Positions 41,544 to 49,655 of a stretch of 64,000 nt of DNA are shown here, one piece after another. The stretch covers positions 62,001 to 126,000 of the forward strand of contig NZ_QPJD01000008.1 of NCBI RefSeq assembly GCF_003337375.1, in the 5' to 3' direction. Position numbers and translations under genes: made by a program. Source of the DNA: Paenibacillus prosopidis. GTDB taxonomy: Bacteria > Bacillota > Bacilli > Paenibacillales > Paenibacillaceae. Below the pieces are notes generated by a model. That model was not told where the DNA came from. It worked only from the letters and a program-made list of their open reading frames with translations, and searched no databases. Each line of letters begins with the position of its first letter. The first letter of the stretch is position 1.

Positions 41544-43226
41544 ATGGTCAGAAGTCGAACGATTGTATTATCCGTGACGATTACGGCTGCGATCGCGCTG
41601 ATAAGCTTAATGTTATGGGTCATCTATGAGAGAGGCCTTCCGGCCGGCGGATCCCTCAATCGCGGCGCAGAGACGGTCATCCGCAAGCCGGGTGAATTCC
41701 CCATCGCCGACACGCGTGTGAAGCTGGAGGTATTGGTGGGCTCCGACCTTACGAAAGAGGAATTGGACAATAATTGGTTCACGAAATATGTGGAACAAAA
41801 GCTCGGCATTGATCTCCAGTTTGTCATTGCCAAAGAGAGCGAGCTGGACAAAGTGGAAGACGTGTTGTTTGCAAGCGGGGACTACCCGCCGATCATTCTC
41901 GACGGCAGTCTTACACCCGATGAACAGGTGCGATATGGACAAAGGGGCATCTTTCGTCCGCTGAACGGCTTAATCGACCAATATGGCGACCGTCTGAAGG
42001 AAATTTTCCGCCAGAATCCGGGTTTGAAGAAGTCGATTACGGCTCCCGACGGCAATATTTACGCGCTCCCATCCGTCAATGAATGCCTCCATTGCTGGTA
42101 TGCGCAGAAGCTGTGGATCAATACCTCCTGGCTGAATAAGCTGAATTTGCAAATGCCAAGGACGACGGAGGAGCTCTACCATGTGCTTCGCGCCTTTAAG
42201 CTGAAGGATCCGAATGGCAACGGGCTCCAGGACGAGATTCCGCTCAGCGGAGCCGTGAACAGCTGGCATACGGAAATCACGGGATTTTTGATGAGCGCCT
42301 TTATTTATAACACCGACACGAATTACTTCTATGTGCATGACGGCACTGTCGGAATAGCTGCCATCCAGCCGGAATGGCGGGAAGGGCTTGCCTATATCCG
42401 CAAGCTGTTCCGCGAGGGATTGATCGACCCGGAAGTGTTCACCCAATCCATTGACGGGCTAGTGGAGACGGCATCCCGCAAGGATAATGTGCTTGGCGCG
42501 GTCACGTCGGGATATGCCCGGATGGTTTTCAACAGCAGCGCCGGCTACCGGAGCGGCAATTACGAGGCTGTCCCGCCCTTGATCGGTCCTTCCGGCTATC
42601 AGGCTGCCGGGTTCTTCAGCTCATTCGACCGCGCGGTCTTTGCCGTCACCGATAAAGCAACGGCTGCCGAGGCGGCTGCCGCTCTACGGTTGGCCGACTT
42701 CCTCATGACGGAAGAGGCGACGATCCGCAATGAGTGGGGACCCGAGAATAAGTGGTGGCGGAAAGGACGGCCGGGGGAATACGACGAGCACGGAAGGCCG
42801 GCAAAATATCGGCTGGATCCCGAATTTTCCAGTTCGTCCGCGGCGAACGATGTCTGGGCTCAGATGGGCCTGCTCTATCGGGATCGGGACCTACGGGAGT
42901 CGTGGGCCGTGTCAGCGGATCCGAATTCGTTCGTAGACTACGAGCATCGGCTCTATGTGGAGACGCTGCGGAAGTATGCAGGCAAGGAACCGGATGAGGT
43001 CTATCCCGACTATATCTTCATGGATACCACTGCCTCCGAGGAAGCCGCCCGATTGATGGCTCCAATCGACGAATATATTCGAACAAACCTGGTTCAGTTC
43101 ATTACAGGCGTGAAGGATACGGATGCCGATTGGGACGATTATGTGGACGGGCTGAAGCAGTTGAAACTCGACCGGTACATGGAGATCCATCAGAACGCTT
43201 ACAATGCCTTTAAACGAAAACAATAA
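41544..43226 (+). CDS. Anchored extracellular solute-binding protein (LplA-like)
   Basis: A 560-residue type-2 solute-binding protein homologous to the lipoprotein at 45449; both share APDGNIYALP, HCWY and DPNGNG-type motifs in the same order. Unlike that one, its N-terminus (MVRSRTIVLSVTITAAIALI followed by SLMLWVIYERG) has no lipobox cysteine, so it is more likely held by an uncleaved signal anchor. ATG 41544 has GGAGGGTGG immediately upstream; the TTG at 41526 is unlikely. It is separated from the permease genes by a strong terminator and grouped with the AraC sensor, suggesting a sensing rather than a transport role (inference). Confidence 0.85.
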   Translation: MVRSRTIVLSVTITAAIALISLMLWVIYERGLPAGGSLNRGAETVIRKPGEFPIADTRVKLEVLVGSDLTKEELDNNWFTKYVEQKLGIDLQFVIAKESELDKVEDVLFASGDYPPIILDGSLTPDEQVRYGQRGIFRPLNGLIDQYGDRLKEIFRQNPGLKKSITAPDGNIYALPSVNECLHCWYAQKLWINTSWLNKLNLQMPRTTEELYHVLRAFKLKDPNGNGLQDEIPLSGAVNSWHTEITGFLMSAFIYNTDTNYFYVHDGTVGIAAIQPEWREGLAYIRKLFREGLIDPEVFTQSIDGLVETASRKDNVLGAVTSGYARMVFNSSAGYRSGNYEAVPPLIGPSGYQAAGFFSSFDRAVFAVTDKATAAEAAAALRLADFLMTEEATIRNEWGPENKWWRKGRPGEYDEHGRPAKYRLDPEFSSSSAANDVWAQMGLLYRDRDLRESWAVSADPNSFVDYEHRLYVETLRKYAGKEPDEVYPDYIFMDTTASEEAARLMAPIDEYIRTNLVQFITGVKDTDADWDDYVDGLKQLKLDRYMEIHQNAYNAFKRKQ

Positions 43227-43230
43227 CAGG

Positions 43231-43270
43231 CCTTGGTTCAGAAATCCCTCTGAATCAAGGCTTTTTTTTG
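43231..43270 (+). terminator. Terminator between the sensor unit and the transport operon
   Basis: GCCTTGGTTCAG (43231-43242) pairs with CTGAATCAAGGC (43251-43262), one mismatch, followed by eight T. Confidence 0.9.
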
Positions 43271-43326
43271 TTTGAAGAATACTGATCGGTGTGCGAAAGA
43301 TGAGCGGTTCCTTGAATGTATACGCA

Positions 43327-43340
43327 TGAAAACGCTTTTT
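43327..43340 (+). promoter_or_regulatory. Candidate cre site before the permease operon
   Basis: TGAAAACGCTTTTT fits the CcpA consensus TGWAARCGYTWNCW with one mismatch. It is 57 nt after the terminator and 113 nt before the permease start. Confidence 0.45.
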
Positions 43341-43452
43341 AGAAATGTGCTCTGCAGTAGATTTCTGTTCGTTGACGGTCTCGGCTGGAGTTCGCTATTG
43401 TTAGGCCAGTCAGATTGAGAATCTACTGCGAGGAAAGGGCGTGGTCGGGCAG

Positions 43453-44418
43453 ATGGAAACAACTCGTGTTATGGATGTGCGCGGCGAATACAAGAGAAGC
43501 GGATTGCCGTCCGTCAGACGGATGTGGAAAGGGATCAAGCGGCATTGGCAGCTGTACCTGCTCATTATTGCTCCAATGGCCTACATTGTGATCTTTAAGT
43601 ACATTCCCATGTACGGCGCGCAAATTGCGTTTCGGGATTACAGCGTCATTAAAGGATTTACAGGAAGTGATTTTGTAGGACTGAAGCACTTTCAATCGTT
43701 CTTTCAATCGCCAAACTTCTGGCTGCTGATCAAGAACACACTCGGAATCAGCTTGTACTCGTTGGCCATCGGCTTTCCTGCTCCGATTATTCTGGCGCTG
43801 GCCCTTAATGAGATCAAGAGCGTGAAGTTCAAGAAGACCGTCCAGATGGTAACCTTCGCTCCCTATTTCATCTCGACCGTTGTTATGGTTTCTATGATCA
43901 TTATTTTCCTCTCCCCGCGGCTCGGCTTCGTGGATTACATTGTTCGCGGGCTCGGTGTCGAGTCCATTAACTTCATGGGCACGCCGGGTTATTTCAAGAG
44001 CATCTATGTCTTCTCCAACGTCTGGCAGGGAATCGGATACGGTGCCGTCATTTACCTGGCTGCCCTTGCCGGCATTAATCCCGAGCTGTACGAAGCGGCA
44101 AAGGTGGACGGCGCTTCACGATTTCAGAAGATGCGGCACGTCGATATGCCGGGCATAGCTCCGGCGGCAATCATCCTGCTGATTCTAAGCGTCGGCCAGA
44201 TTATGAACGTCGGTTTCGAGAAGATTTACCTGATGCAGAATCCGCTGAACGTCAGCACTTCGGAAGTCATATCCACTTATGTGTATAAGATGGGTCTGCT
44301 CGGAGCGAACTTTAGCTTCTCGTCTGCCATCGACCTGTTCAACTCCGTTATCAACCTGATTCTTCTCATTACCGTCAATTCGATTGCCAAACGCATTTCC
44401 GAAAGTAGTCTGTGGTAA
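43453..44418 (+). CDS. Sugar ABC transporter permease, LplB type
   Basis: A 321-residue inner-membrane subunit with six transmembrane segments. The EAA loop, which docks the ATPase, is YEAAKVDGASRFQKMRHVDMPG. The N-terminus WKGIKRHWQLYLLIIAPMAY is typical of the LplB family of carbohydrate importers. ATG 43453 is preferred; a GTG at 43441 and ATG 43471 are alternatives, and AGGAAAGGG at 43431-43439 is the nearest Shine-Dalgarno. The partner permease follows after 16 nt. No ATPase gene is present, so a shared MsmX-type ATPase probably serves it. Confidence 0.9.
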   Translation: METTRVMDVRGEYKRSGLPSVRRMWKGIKRHWQLYLLIIAPMAYIVIFKYIPMYGAQIAFRDYSVIKGFTGSDFVGLKHFQSFFQSPNFWLLIKNTLGISLYSLAIGFPAPIILALALNEIKSVKFKKTVQMVTFAPYFISTVVMVSMIIIFLSPRLGFVDYIVRGLGVESINFMGTPGYFKSIYVFSNVWQGIGYGAVIYLAALAGINPELYEAAKVDGASRFQKMRHVDMPGIAPAAIILLILSVGQIMNVGFEKIYLMQNPLNVSTSEVISTYVYKMGLLGANFSFSSAIDLFNSVINLILLITVNSIAKRISESSLW

Positions 44419-44434
44419 AGGAGCAACGATATCC

Positions 44435-45334
44435 ATGAACCGTGTAACCGCAATACGCGAATCGGTCGGCGACCGTATTTTCCTTGGGCTAATCTACATC
44501 TTTCTCTTCTGTGTGCTTGCCGTGGTCATTTATCCGCTCATTTTCATCCTCAGCTCCTCGTTCAGTTCGCCACAGGCTGTCACCAGCGGACGAGTCTGGC
44601 TGTGGCCGGTCGACTTCAGTCTGATGGGTTATAAGGTAATCTTCTCTAATCCGGCCATTCTGACCGGTTATATGAACTCGTTCATCTATACCGTGTTTGG
44701 TGTCACGATAAACATTGTCATGACTGTGGCAATCGCCTATCCGCTGTCGAAGTCGACGTTCGTGGGGCGCAATGTGATCATGATGATTCTCGTCTTCACC
44801 ATCCTGTTCAGCGGCGGGCTGATTCCGACGTATCTCACAGTCAAGGCGGTCGGCATTCTGGATACAAGGTGGGCCATGGTTTTGCCCGGAGCGCTGGCAG
44901 TCTTTCAGGTCATCGTCGCGCGTACGTTTTTCCAGTCTACCATTCCTAAGGAACTTGGCGAAGCAGCGGAGCTTGACGGATGCTCGGATATCGGGTTTCT
45001 GTGGCGAGTCGTCCTGCCGCTCTCGAAGGCCATCCTCGCCGTACTGATATTGTTCTACGCGGTAGGCAACTGGAATGCTTACTTCGACGCGCTGATCTAT
45101 TTAAAGTCACCTGAACTGTATCCGCTTCAGATCATTTTGCGCAACATCCTTATACTCAATTCCATTGACGCCTCTTCCCTCGTGGACGCCAATCAGATGG
45201 CCGCAAGACAGGGGCTGCGCGATCTATTGAAATTTTCGCTTATCGTGGTCGCGACGGTCCCCATTCTGTGTATCTATCCGTTCGTCCAGAAGTTTTTCGT
45301 CCAAGGGATCATGATCGGCTCTATCAAAGGATAG
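44435..45334 (+). CDS. Sugar ABC transporter permease, YtcP/LplC type
   Basis: A 299-residue second permease subunit with six transmembrane segments. The EAA loop is LGEAAELDGCSDIGFLWRVV and the C-terminal PFVQKFFVQGIMIGSIKG is the usual LplC/YtcP ending. ATG 44435 has AAAGGAGC upstream. It forms the channel with the preceding LplB-type subunit and is followed after about 110 nt by the binding lipoprotein. Confidence 0.92.
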   Translation: MNRVTAIRESVGDRIFLGLIYIFLFCVLAVVIYPLIFILSSSFSSPQAVTSGRVWLWPVDFSLMGYKVIFSNPAILTGYMNSFIYTVFGVTINIVMTVAIAYPLSKSTFVGRNVIMMILVFTILFSGGLIPTYLTVKAVGILDTRWAMVLPGALAVFQVIVARTFFQSTIPKELGEAAELDGCSDIGFLWRVVLPLSKAILAVLILFYAVGNWNAYFDALIYLKSPELYPLQIILRNILILNSIDASSLVDANQMAARQGLRDLLKFSLIVVATVPILCIYPFVQKFFVQGIMIGSIKG

Positions 45335-45448
45335 CCGGCAGTAATCGCACGAAGGGTGGTGAGGCCGGAAGCTGGTAGGAAAAATGACAACAAGCAGAAT
45401 AACGGTTCAAAGAACGGCCTAAGCAAAGGAAAAAGAGGAGGAGTCATC

Positions 45449-47128
45449 TTGGAACAGAAACGGAAAATCGGAATGGCCGTCAGCCTCGTGCTGATCGTTG
45501 CCCTGCTCCTGAGCGCATGCAGCGGGGGCAACAACAAGGCGGGAAATACCGGTAGCGGCGGAGCCGCCAACGCGGAAGGTGATCAGACGCAGGGAAGCAA
45601 CGGCCCGGTTACGCTGGATGTATTCCTGTCGTTATCTCCCCGCGTCGAGAATATTAATACAAATGCCGTTACCAAGTATATCGAGGATAAGCTGAATATC
45701 AAATTCAAATTTGACGCTGCGCCGAGTGCGAGCGCAGGGGATAAGAAGAAATTGATTATGGCAAGCGGCGATTACCCGTCCGTGTTCCTTTCCGGCGATT
45801 TCACGCAGTCCGAACAGATCGATTACGGCCAGCAGGGAGTGCTGCTGCCGCTTAACGATCTGATCGATCAATACGGCAATGAGATCAAAAAAGCGTTCGA
45901 GGATGATCCCGATCTCAAAGCGGCCATTACGGCTCCGGACGGCAACATTTATGCGCTTCCGCACGTGAATGATTGCTTCCATTGTTGGTATTCCCAGAAA
46001 GCATGGATCAACAAGGCATGGTTAGACAAGCTTGGATTGGCTATGCCAAAAACGACGGACGACTTCTATAACGTACTCAAGGCATTTAAGACGGGGGACC
46101 CGAACGGCAACGGCAAGGCCGATGAAATTCCCTATGCCGGCGCCATTGGAACGTGGCATGGCGTTCCTTCAAACTTCCTGATGAACGCGTTTATTTATGA
46201 CAATGACGAAGACTTCTTCTTCATGAAGGACGGCAAGGTTGATCTGGCCGCCAATAAGCCGGAATGGAGACAAGGTCTCGAATATGTGAATAAGCTGTAC
46301 AGCGAGGGACTCATCGATAAGGAATCGTTCACGCAAAACAGTGACGCGCTTACGCAGGTAGCCAATCAAGAGGGCGATAACGTGCTGGGCGCCATCGCCG
46401 GCGGTATTCCGAGTCTGTATTACAGCCTTGCAGCCGACCAAACGCGCCACAAAGACTTTGTAACTATTCCTCCTCTGACGGGTCCGAACGGCGTCGCTTA
46501 TACGGCTTACTTGAAATCGTATGGCAACGGGCAATTCGCCATTACAAACAAGGCGTCCAAGGAACAACAGATTGCGGCGTTCAAGATGGCGGACTACATG
46601 TGGTCCGAGGATCATGCGATCACGAACGAATACGGATTGGAAGGTAAGTACTGGGAGAAGGCGCCTGCGGGAACTGTCGATGTCCGTGCCAGACCGGCGA
46701 AGTATATGCTTAAGCCTGAGTATTTCAACATGGTTTCCTCTACAACGAATAATGACACGTGGGATCAAATGGGCATCACACGCCGGACGCGCGATATCCG
46801 CGAATCCTGGGTTGCTCCGAAAGATCCGATGACGCAGGAAGGGTATGAGTACAGACTGTTCCTCGAAACGAAGAACAACTACGAGAACAAGCAGCCGGAA
46901 GTAACCTTCCCGCTCGGCATATTCATGGAAACTGCGGATGCTACGGAAATTAACCAATTGAAGCCGCAAATCAATGATTACATCCGCTCGAATATGGCGC
47001 AGTTCATAACCGGATCGAAGAAGCTGACGGACAAAGAGTGGGACGCGTACGTGAAGGGCTTCGATGGCTTGAATCTGAAGCGCTATCTGGAAATTTACCA
47101 GAACGCGTACGACAAAATGGCAAAGTAA
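45449..47128 (+). CDS. Extracellular solute-binding lipoprotein, LplA type
   Basis: A 559-residue lipoprotein with signal peptide ending LLSACSGG, lipidated Cys at about 28, then a low-complexity glycine/asparagine linker. It captures an oligosaccharide and delivers it to the two permeases upstream. NGNG-type and WYSQKAWI segments and the C-terminal RYLEIYQNAYDKMAK match the anchored paralogue at 41544, including the C-terminal RYMEIHQNAYNAFKRK. The start is a TTG at 45449, with GAGGAGGAG about 6 nt upstream; the open frame before it has no start signal. A GH29 fucosidase remnant follows, which suggests a fucose-containing ligand. Confidence 0.9.
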   Translation: MEQKRKIGMAVSLVLIVALLLSACSGGNNKAGNTGSGGAANAEGDQTQGSNGPVTLDVFLSLSPRVENINTNAVTKYIEDKLNIKFKFDAAPSASAGDKKKLIMASGDYPSVFLSGDFTQSEQIDYGQQGVLLPLNDLIDQYGNEIKKAFEDDPDLKAAITAPDGNIYALPHVNDCFHCWYSQKAWINKAWLDKLGLAMPKTTDDFYNVLKAFKTGDPNGNGKADEIPYAGAIGTWHGVPSNFLMNAFIYDNDEDFFFMKDGKVDLAANKPEWRQGLEYVNKLYSEGLIDKESFTQNSDALTQVANQEGDNVLGAIAGGIPSLYYSLAADQTRHKDFVTIPPLTGPNGVAYTAYLKSYGNGQFAITNKASKEQQIAAFKMADYMWSEDHAITNEYGLEGKYWEKAPAGTVDVRARPAKYMLKPEYFNMVSSTTNNDTWDQMGITRRTRDIRESWVAPKDPMTQEGYEYRLFLETKNNYENKQPEVTFPLGIFMETADATEINQLKPQINDYIRSNMAQFITGSKKLTDKEWDAYVKGFDGLNLKRYLEIYQNAYDKMAK

Positions 47129-47280
47129 CGGAGTTAATGAAGGTAAGCGGTAGTCAGGCGAGGCTGCCGCTTATTCATCTGAAGACGGCGTCAAGTCGAA
47201 TTTCGCCAATTGACGGAGCAGCTTTACCCGGTAAACCGTGACAACCATTGAGGAGGTTTTTCGTTTACTGAAGACAGAAA

Positions 47281-47542
47281 TTGCCAAGGGTCCCAACCTT
47301 TGATTCACTGAGGACGTTCGAATGCCCGGACTGGTCCCGGGACGCCAAGCTTGGCATCTGGTCGCACTGGGGTGCTCAATCCGTCCCGATGTACGGAGAC
47401 TGTTACGCGCGCAACCTTTACGTCGAAGACTCGGAACAGTACCGCTATCACATTCGGCACAACGGACATCCGTCGCAATTCGGCTACAAAGACATCGTGC
47501 AGCTGTGAAAAGCCGAGAAGTTCGATCCCGATTATGCAGCGA
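47281..47542 (+). pseudogene. Alpha-L-fucosidase (GH29) N-terminal remnant
   Basis: The translated piece (RDAKLGIWSHWGAQSVPMYG, YARNLYVEDSEQYRYH, GHPSQFGYKDIVQL) is the conserved N-terminus of GH29 fucosidases. A TGA at 47506-47508 stands where the family has a tryptophan, after which KAEKFDPD continues in the same frame. Homology ends at about 47540, exactly where the terminal-repeat sequence begins. The start is unclear: AGGAGG at 47251-47256 is followed by an out-of-frame region, so a further indel near the start is likely. About 80 per cent of a normal enzyme is missing. The transporter upstream probably once fed this enzyme. Confidence 0.8.
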
Positions 47543-47690
47543 TTAAAGAACTTTATTTTCATTTATACATCACCATTGTTTGGGGTTGACTGGTCCATTA
47601 ACGAACTTTAACTTAAAATGGAGCTGGATGGGCCGTAAAAATATCACGTCAAATCAACAACGCGATTAAACAACTTTATTTTGTCTCACC
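47543..47690. repeat. Right-type terminal repeat region of module 1
   Basis: TTAAAGAACTTTATTTTC (47543-47560), a degenerate TTAACGAACTTTAA (47598-47611) and TTAAACAACTTTATTTT (47666-47682) ending in TCTCACC at 47690. Three spaced copies with the outer CA end to the right. Confidence 0.82.
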
Positions 47691-47703
47691 ATAAATAGAA
47701 TTG

Positions 47704-47763
47704 GGTGAGAGAAAATAAAGTTCTTTACTCAACTCACCAGTTGATCAAAAAAAGTTTTTTAAT
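47704..47763. repeat. Left-type terminal repeat of module 2
   Basis: GGTGAGAGAAAATAAAGTT starts at 47704 (core to 47727). A degenerate second copy, AAAAAAAGTTTTTTAA, lies at about 47747-47763. Only 13 nt separate it from the end of module 1. Confidence 0.82.
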
Positions 47764-47974
47764 TAGTTCTCACGTAAGCCCTAATAAGGGTTGTATAAGA
47801 CGAATTAAATGCAAACAGTCCTTTTTAAAATGGCCGCTTTTTGTCCTAGCTTGGGCCTTGCTTGATTCAGGGGCGTAATCCTTAAGGATTAACTCATTTT
47901 TTGAACAAATGCGCAGGGGTTAAGGCGGGGGATTGAGTTTTACGTATGCCGATAATTTATCAGCCTCTAATCGA
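47764..47974. other. Intergenic stretch inside the left end of module 2
   Basis: No gene or convincing hairpin seen; AT-rich sequence between the terminal repeat and the LysM fragment. Confidence 0.5.
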
Positions 47975-48349
47975 TTAGAGACTACCGGTATTACTGGAAT
48001 TAGTTGGAGATGTGCTCGAGTCGCTTCCGCCGGTAGAGATTATGAACTTATCAAAAGCGAGTATCGCTTTTTTAAATGCTTGTGAAAGCTTCCACAGACT
48101 ATCCCCGGAAACAACTTCGTATATGATAGGAATCCTTAATTTCTGACCAACTACTATTAAATCCGATTGTAAGCCGTTAATAAGTTTAAGATCTTCTACA
48201 GAAGTCCTATAGGTATTTGCGATTTTCCATAAATAATCCCCTGATTTCAACTCATATATATTTCTCGGATTATTAACTGCATGAGCATTAGGTATATTCA
48301 TTAGACGTGCATAATTGGCGTTCCGCAGTGCATGATAATTACAAAACAA
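47975..48349 (-). CDS. Small LysM-repeat protein, probably a fragment
   Basis: A 124-codon frame beginning at a TTG without a good ribosome binding site. One complete LysM (IYELKSGDYLWKIANTYRTS ... GQKLRIPI) at about 30-75 and the first half of a second (YEVVSGDSLWKLSQAFKKAI) are present, followed by a Ser/Thr/Asn tail. LysM binds peptidoglycan. There is no signal peptide, so the N-terminal part of an exported protein has probably been lost, and the second repeat is cut. An ATG at 48301 is another possible start. Its start region nearly abuts the divergent amidase gene. Confidence 0.45.
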   Translation of the reverse strand: MFCNYHALRNANYARLMNIPNAHAVNNPRNIYELKSGDYLWKIANTYRTSVEDLKLINGLQSDLIVVGQKLRIPIIYEVVSGDSLWKLSQAFKKAILAFDKFIISTGGSDSSTSPTNSSNTGSL

Positions 48350-48377
48350 GGATTTAATTTACAAAGGAGTACTTATT

Positions 48378-49250
48378 ATGAAACTGAGGAGTTTTTATTC
48401 GCTCTTTTTTTTATGTTTGCTCTTATCCGGATGTAGCGACCAAAGTGTGGAGCCAGCGCCGATCCCGAAATACAAGAAGCAGGCAGTCAAACATAACATT
48501 TCACAAGCTAGCGTGAAAGCCAGCAATGTCCCAATTCATGATTTTTACCTTTCACCCCAATATTCGAACCCCCGGACCCAGAAAGTCACACATGTGATGA
48601 TTCACTTTATTTCGAATGCCATACAGAAACCACAAGACCCTTATGATGTAAAAGATGTGTATCGCATTTTTCTTACCACCGGAACCTCGGCTAATTACAT
48701 GATTGGACGGAACGGAGAAATTTACCGATTGGTGAGTGAAGACCGCGTCGCTTTTCACGCTGGAAAAGGGAGTCTTCCAGGATTCCCAGAGTATCAAAAC
48801 AAAATGAATGAGTATTCGATTGGAATTGAGATGCTAGCGATTGGAACACGGGATGAGATGCTGCCTGTCATGCCTGGAAAAACGTATGATTTGATAGCCC
48901 CTTCTATTATCGGATATACCGATGTTCAGTATCGCTCTCTAAATCGCTTATTGGATGAGATTCTCAAACGCCACCCTGCTATTCAACGGGACAGAAAACA
49001 TATTGTCGGCCATAACGAGTATGCTCCGGGAAGAAAAACGGATCCTGGGAAGCTATTTGATTGGTCACGCATCAATATTAGTCAGACTAATCGTGGAATC
49101 CATACCATTCAAAAAGGAGAATCAATATGGCTTATAGCTCAAAAATACGGCACATCCATACAATCCATCGCAAAATGGAACAAGATTGATCCAAACGAAC
49201 CTTTACAAGTCGGACAACAATTGAAAATCCCAAACTATACAGTAAGGTGA
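48378..49250 (+). CDS. N-acetylmuramoyl-L-alanine amidase lipoprotein with LysM
   Basis: A 290-residue lipoprotein: signal peptide with lipobox LLSGC (Cys19), an Amidase_2 (PGRP-like) domain at about 65-230 and a C-terminal LysM at about 240-286 (IHTIQKGESIWLIAQKYGTS). Zinc and catalytic residues are visible in HVMIHFISNA, FHAGKGS and VGHNEYAPGRKTDPG. It would cleave the amide bond between N-acetylmuramic acid and the stem peptide, at the outer membrane face. ATG 48378 has AAAGGAG upstream. The sequence directly after the stop encodes a second LysM in a shifted frame, so the protein is a shortened form of a two-LysM ancestor. Confidence 0.88.
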   Translation: MKLRSFYSLFFLCLLLSGCSDQSVEPAPIPKYKKQAVKHNISQASVKASNVPIHDFYLSPQYSNPRTQKVTHVMIHFISNAIQKPQDPYDVKDVYRIFLTTGTSANYMIGRNGEIYRLVSEDRVAFHAGKGSLPGFPEYQNKMNEYSIGIEMLAIGTRDEMLPVMPGKTYDLIAPSIIGYTDVQYRSLNRLLDEILKRHPAIQRDRKHIVGHNEYAPGRKTDPGKLFDWSRINISQTNRGIHTIQKGESIWLIAQKYGTSIQSIAKWNKIDPNEPLQVGQQLKIPNYTVR

Positions 49251-49352
49251 TATTGTGGAAAATAGCGCAAAAATTTGGTGTAAGTACACAGACGATTATC
49301 AAAAATAAAAATCAAAATCCGAGCGTTTACCTAAAGTCGGGTAAAAGTTAAT
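49251..49352 (+). pseudogene. Frameshifted second LysM repeat of the amidase
   Basis: After the amidase stop, another frame gives LWKIAQKFGVSTQTIIKNKN followed by QNPSVYLKSGKS, a LysM repeat directly continuing the protein. Loss of about two bases around 49244-49256 (GTAAGGTGATATTG) explains the break. Confidence 0.65.
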
Positions 49353-49371
49353 GATCCCTCAATAATGCTTA

Positions 49372-49407
49372 GAGCAGCACGTGATTGTAATTGCTGCTCC
49401 TTTTTTT
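49372..49407 (+). terminator. Terminator after the amidase
   Basis: GAGCAGCA (49372-49379) pairs with TGCTGCTC (49392-49399); seven T follow. Confidence 0.85.
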
Positions 49408-49542
49408 GTTGTTTTATTTATTGCGAAATGATTTGATTTCTCGGCAAGGTATATTTCCGTGGCTTGCCTGTTTGTATGTTTCCTCGAACAAATCATAAAA
49501 TTGGTTCAATCAGCTAAACACTTTGGAATTAATTCAAATTAG

Positions 49543-49572
49543 GGTCAAGGGTTCTACTTGACCTTGTTTTTT
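49543..49572. terminator. Second terminator-like hairpin
   Basis: GGTCAAG (49543-49549) and CTTGACC (49557-49563), then TTGTTTTTT. It lies between amidase and deacetylase with no gene of its own. Confidence 0.6.
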
Positions 49573-49655
49573 CCGTAACAGCATGTCCATCTACGAATAT
49601 TTCCATGTCAAATCATCCAAAATAGAAGGAAAATGATCTGCATGGAGGTGCCTTA

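Noticed and set aside
46169-46969. Open frame of 266 codons on the minus strand
   Set aside because: Antisense to the binding lipoprotein gene; composition follows the complement of its codons.
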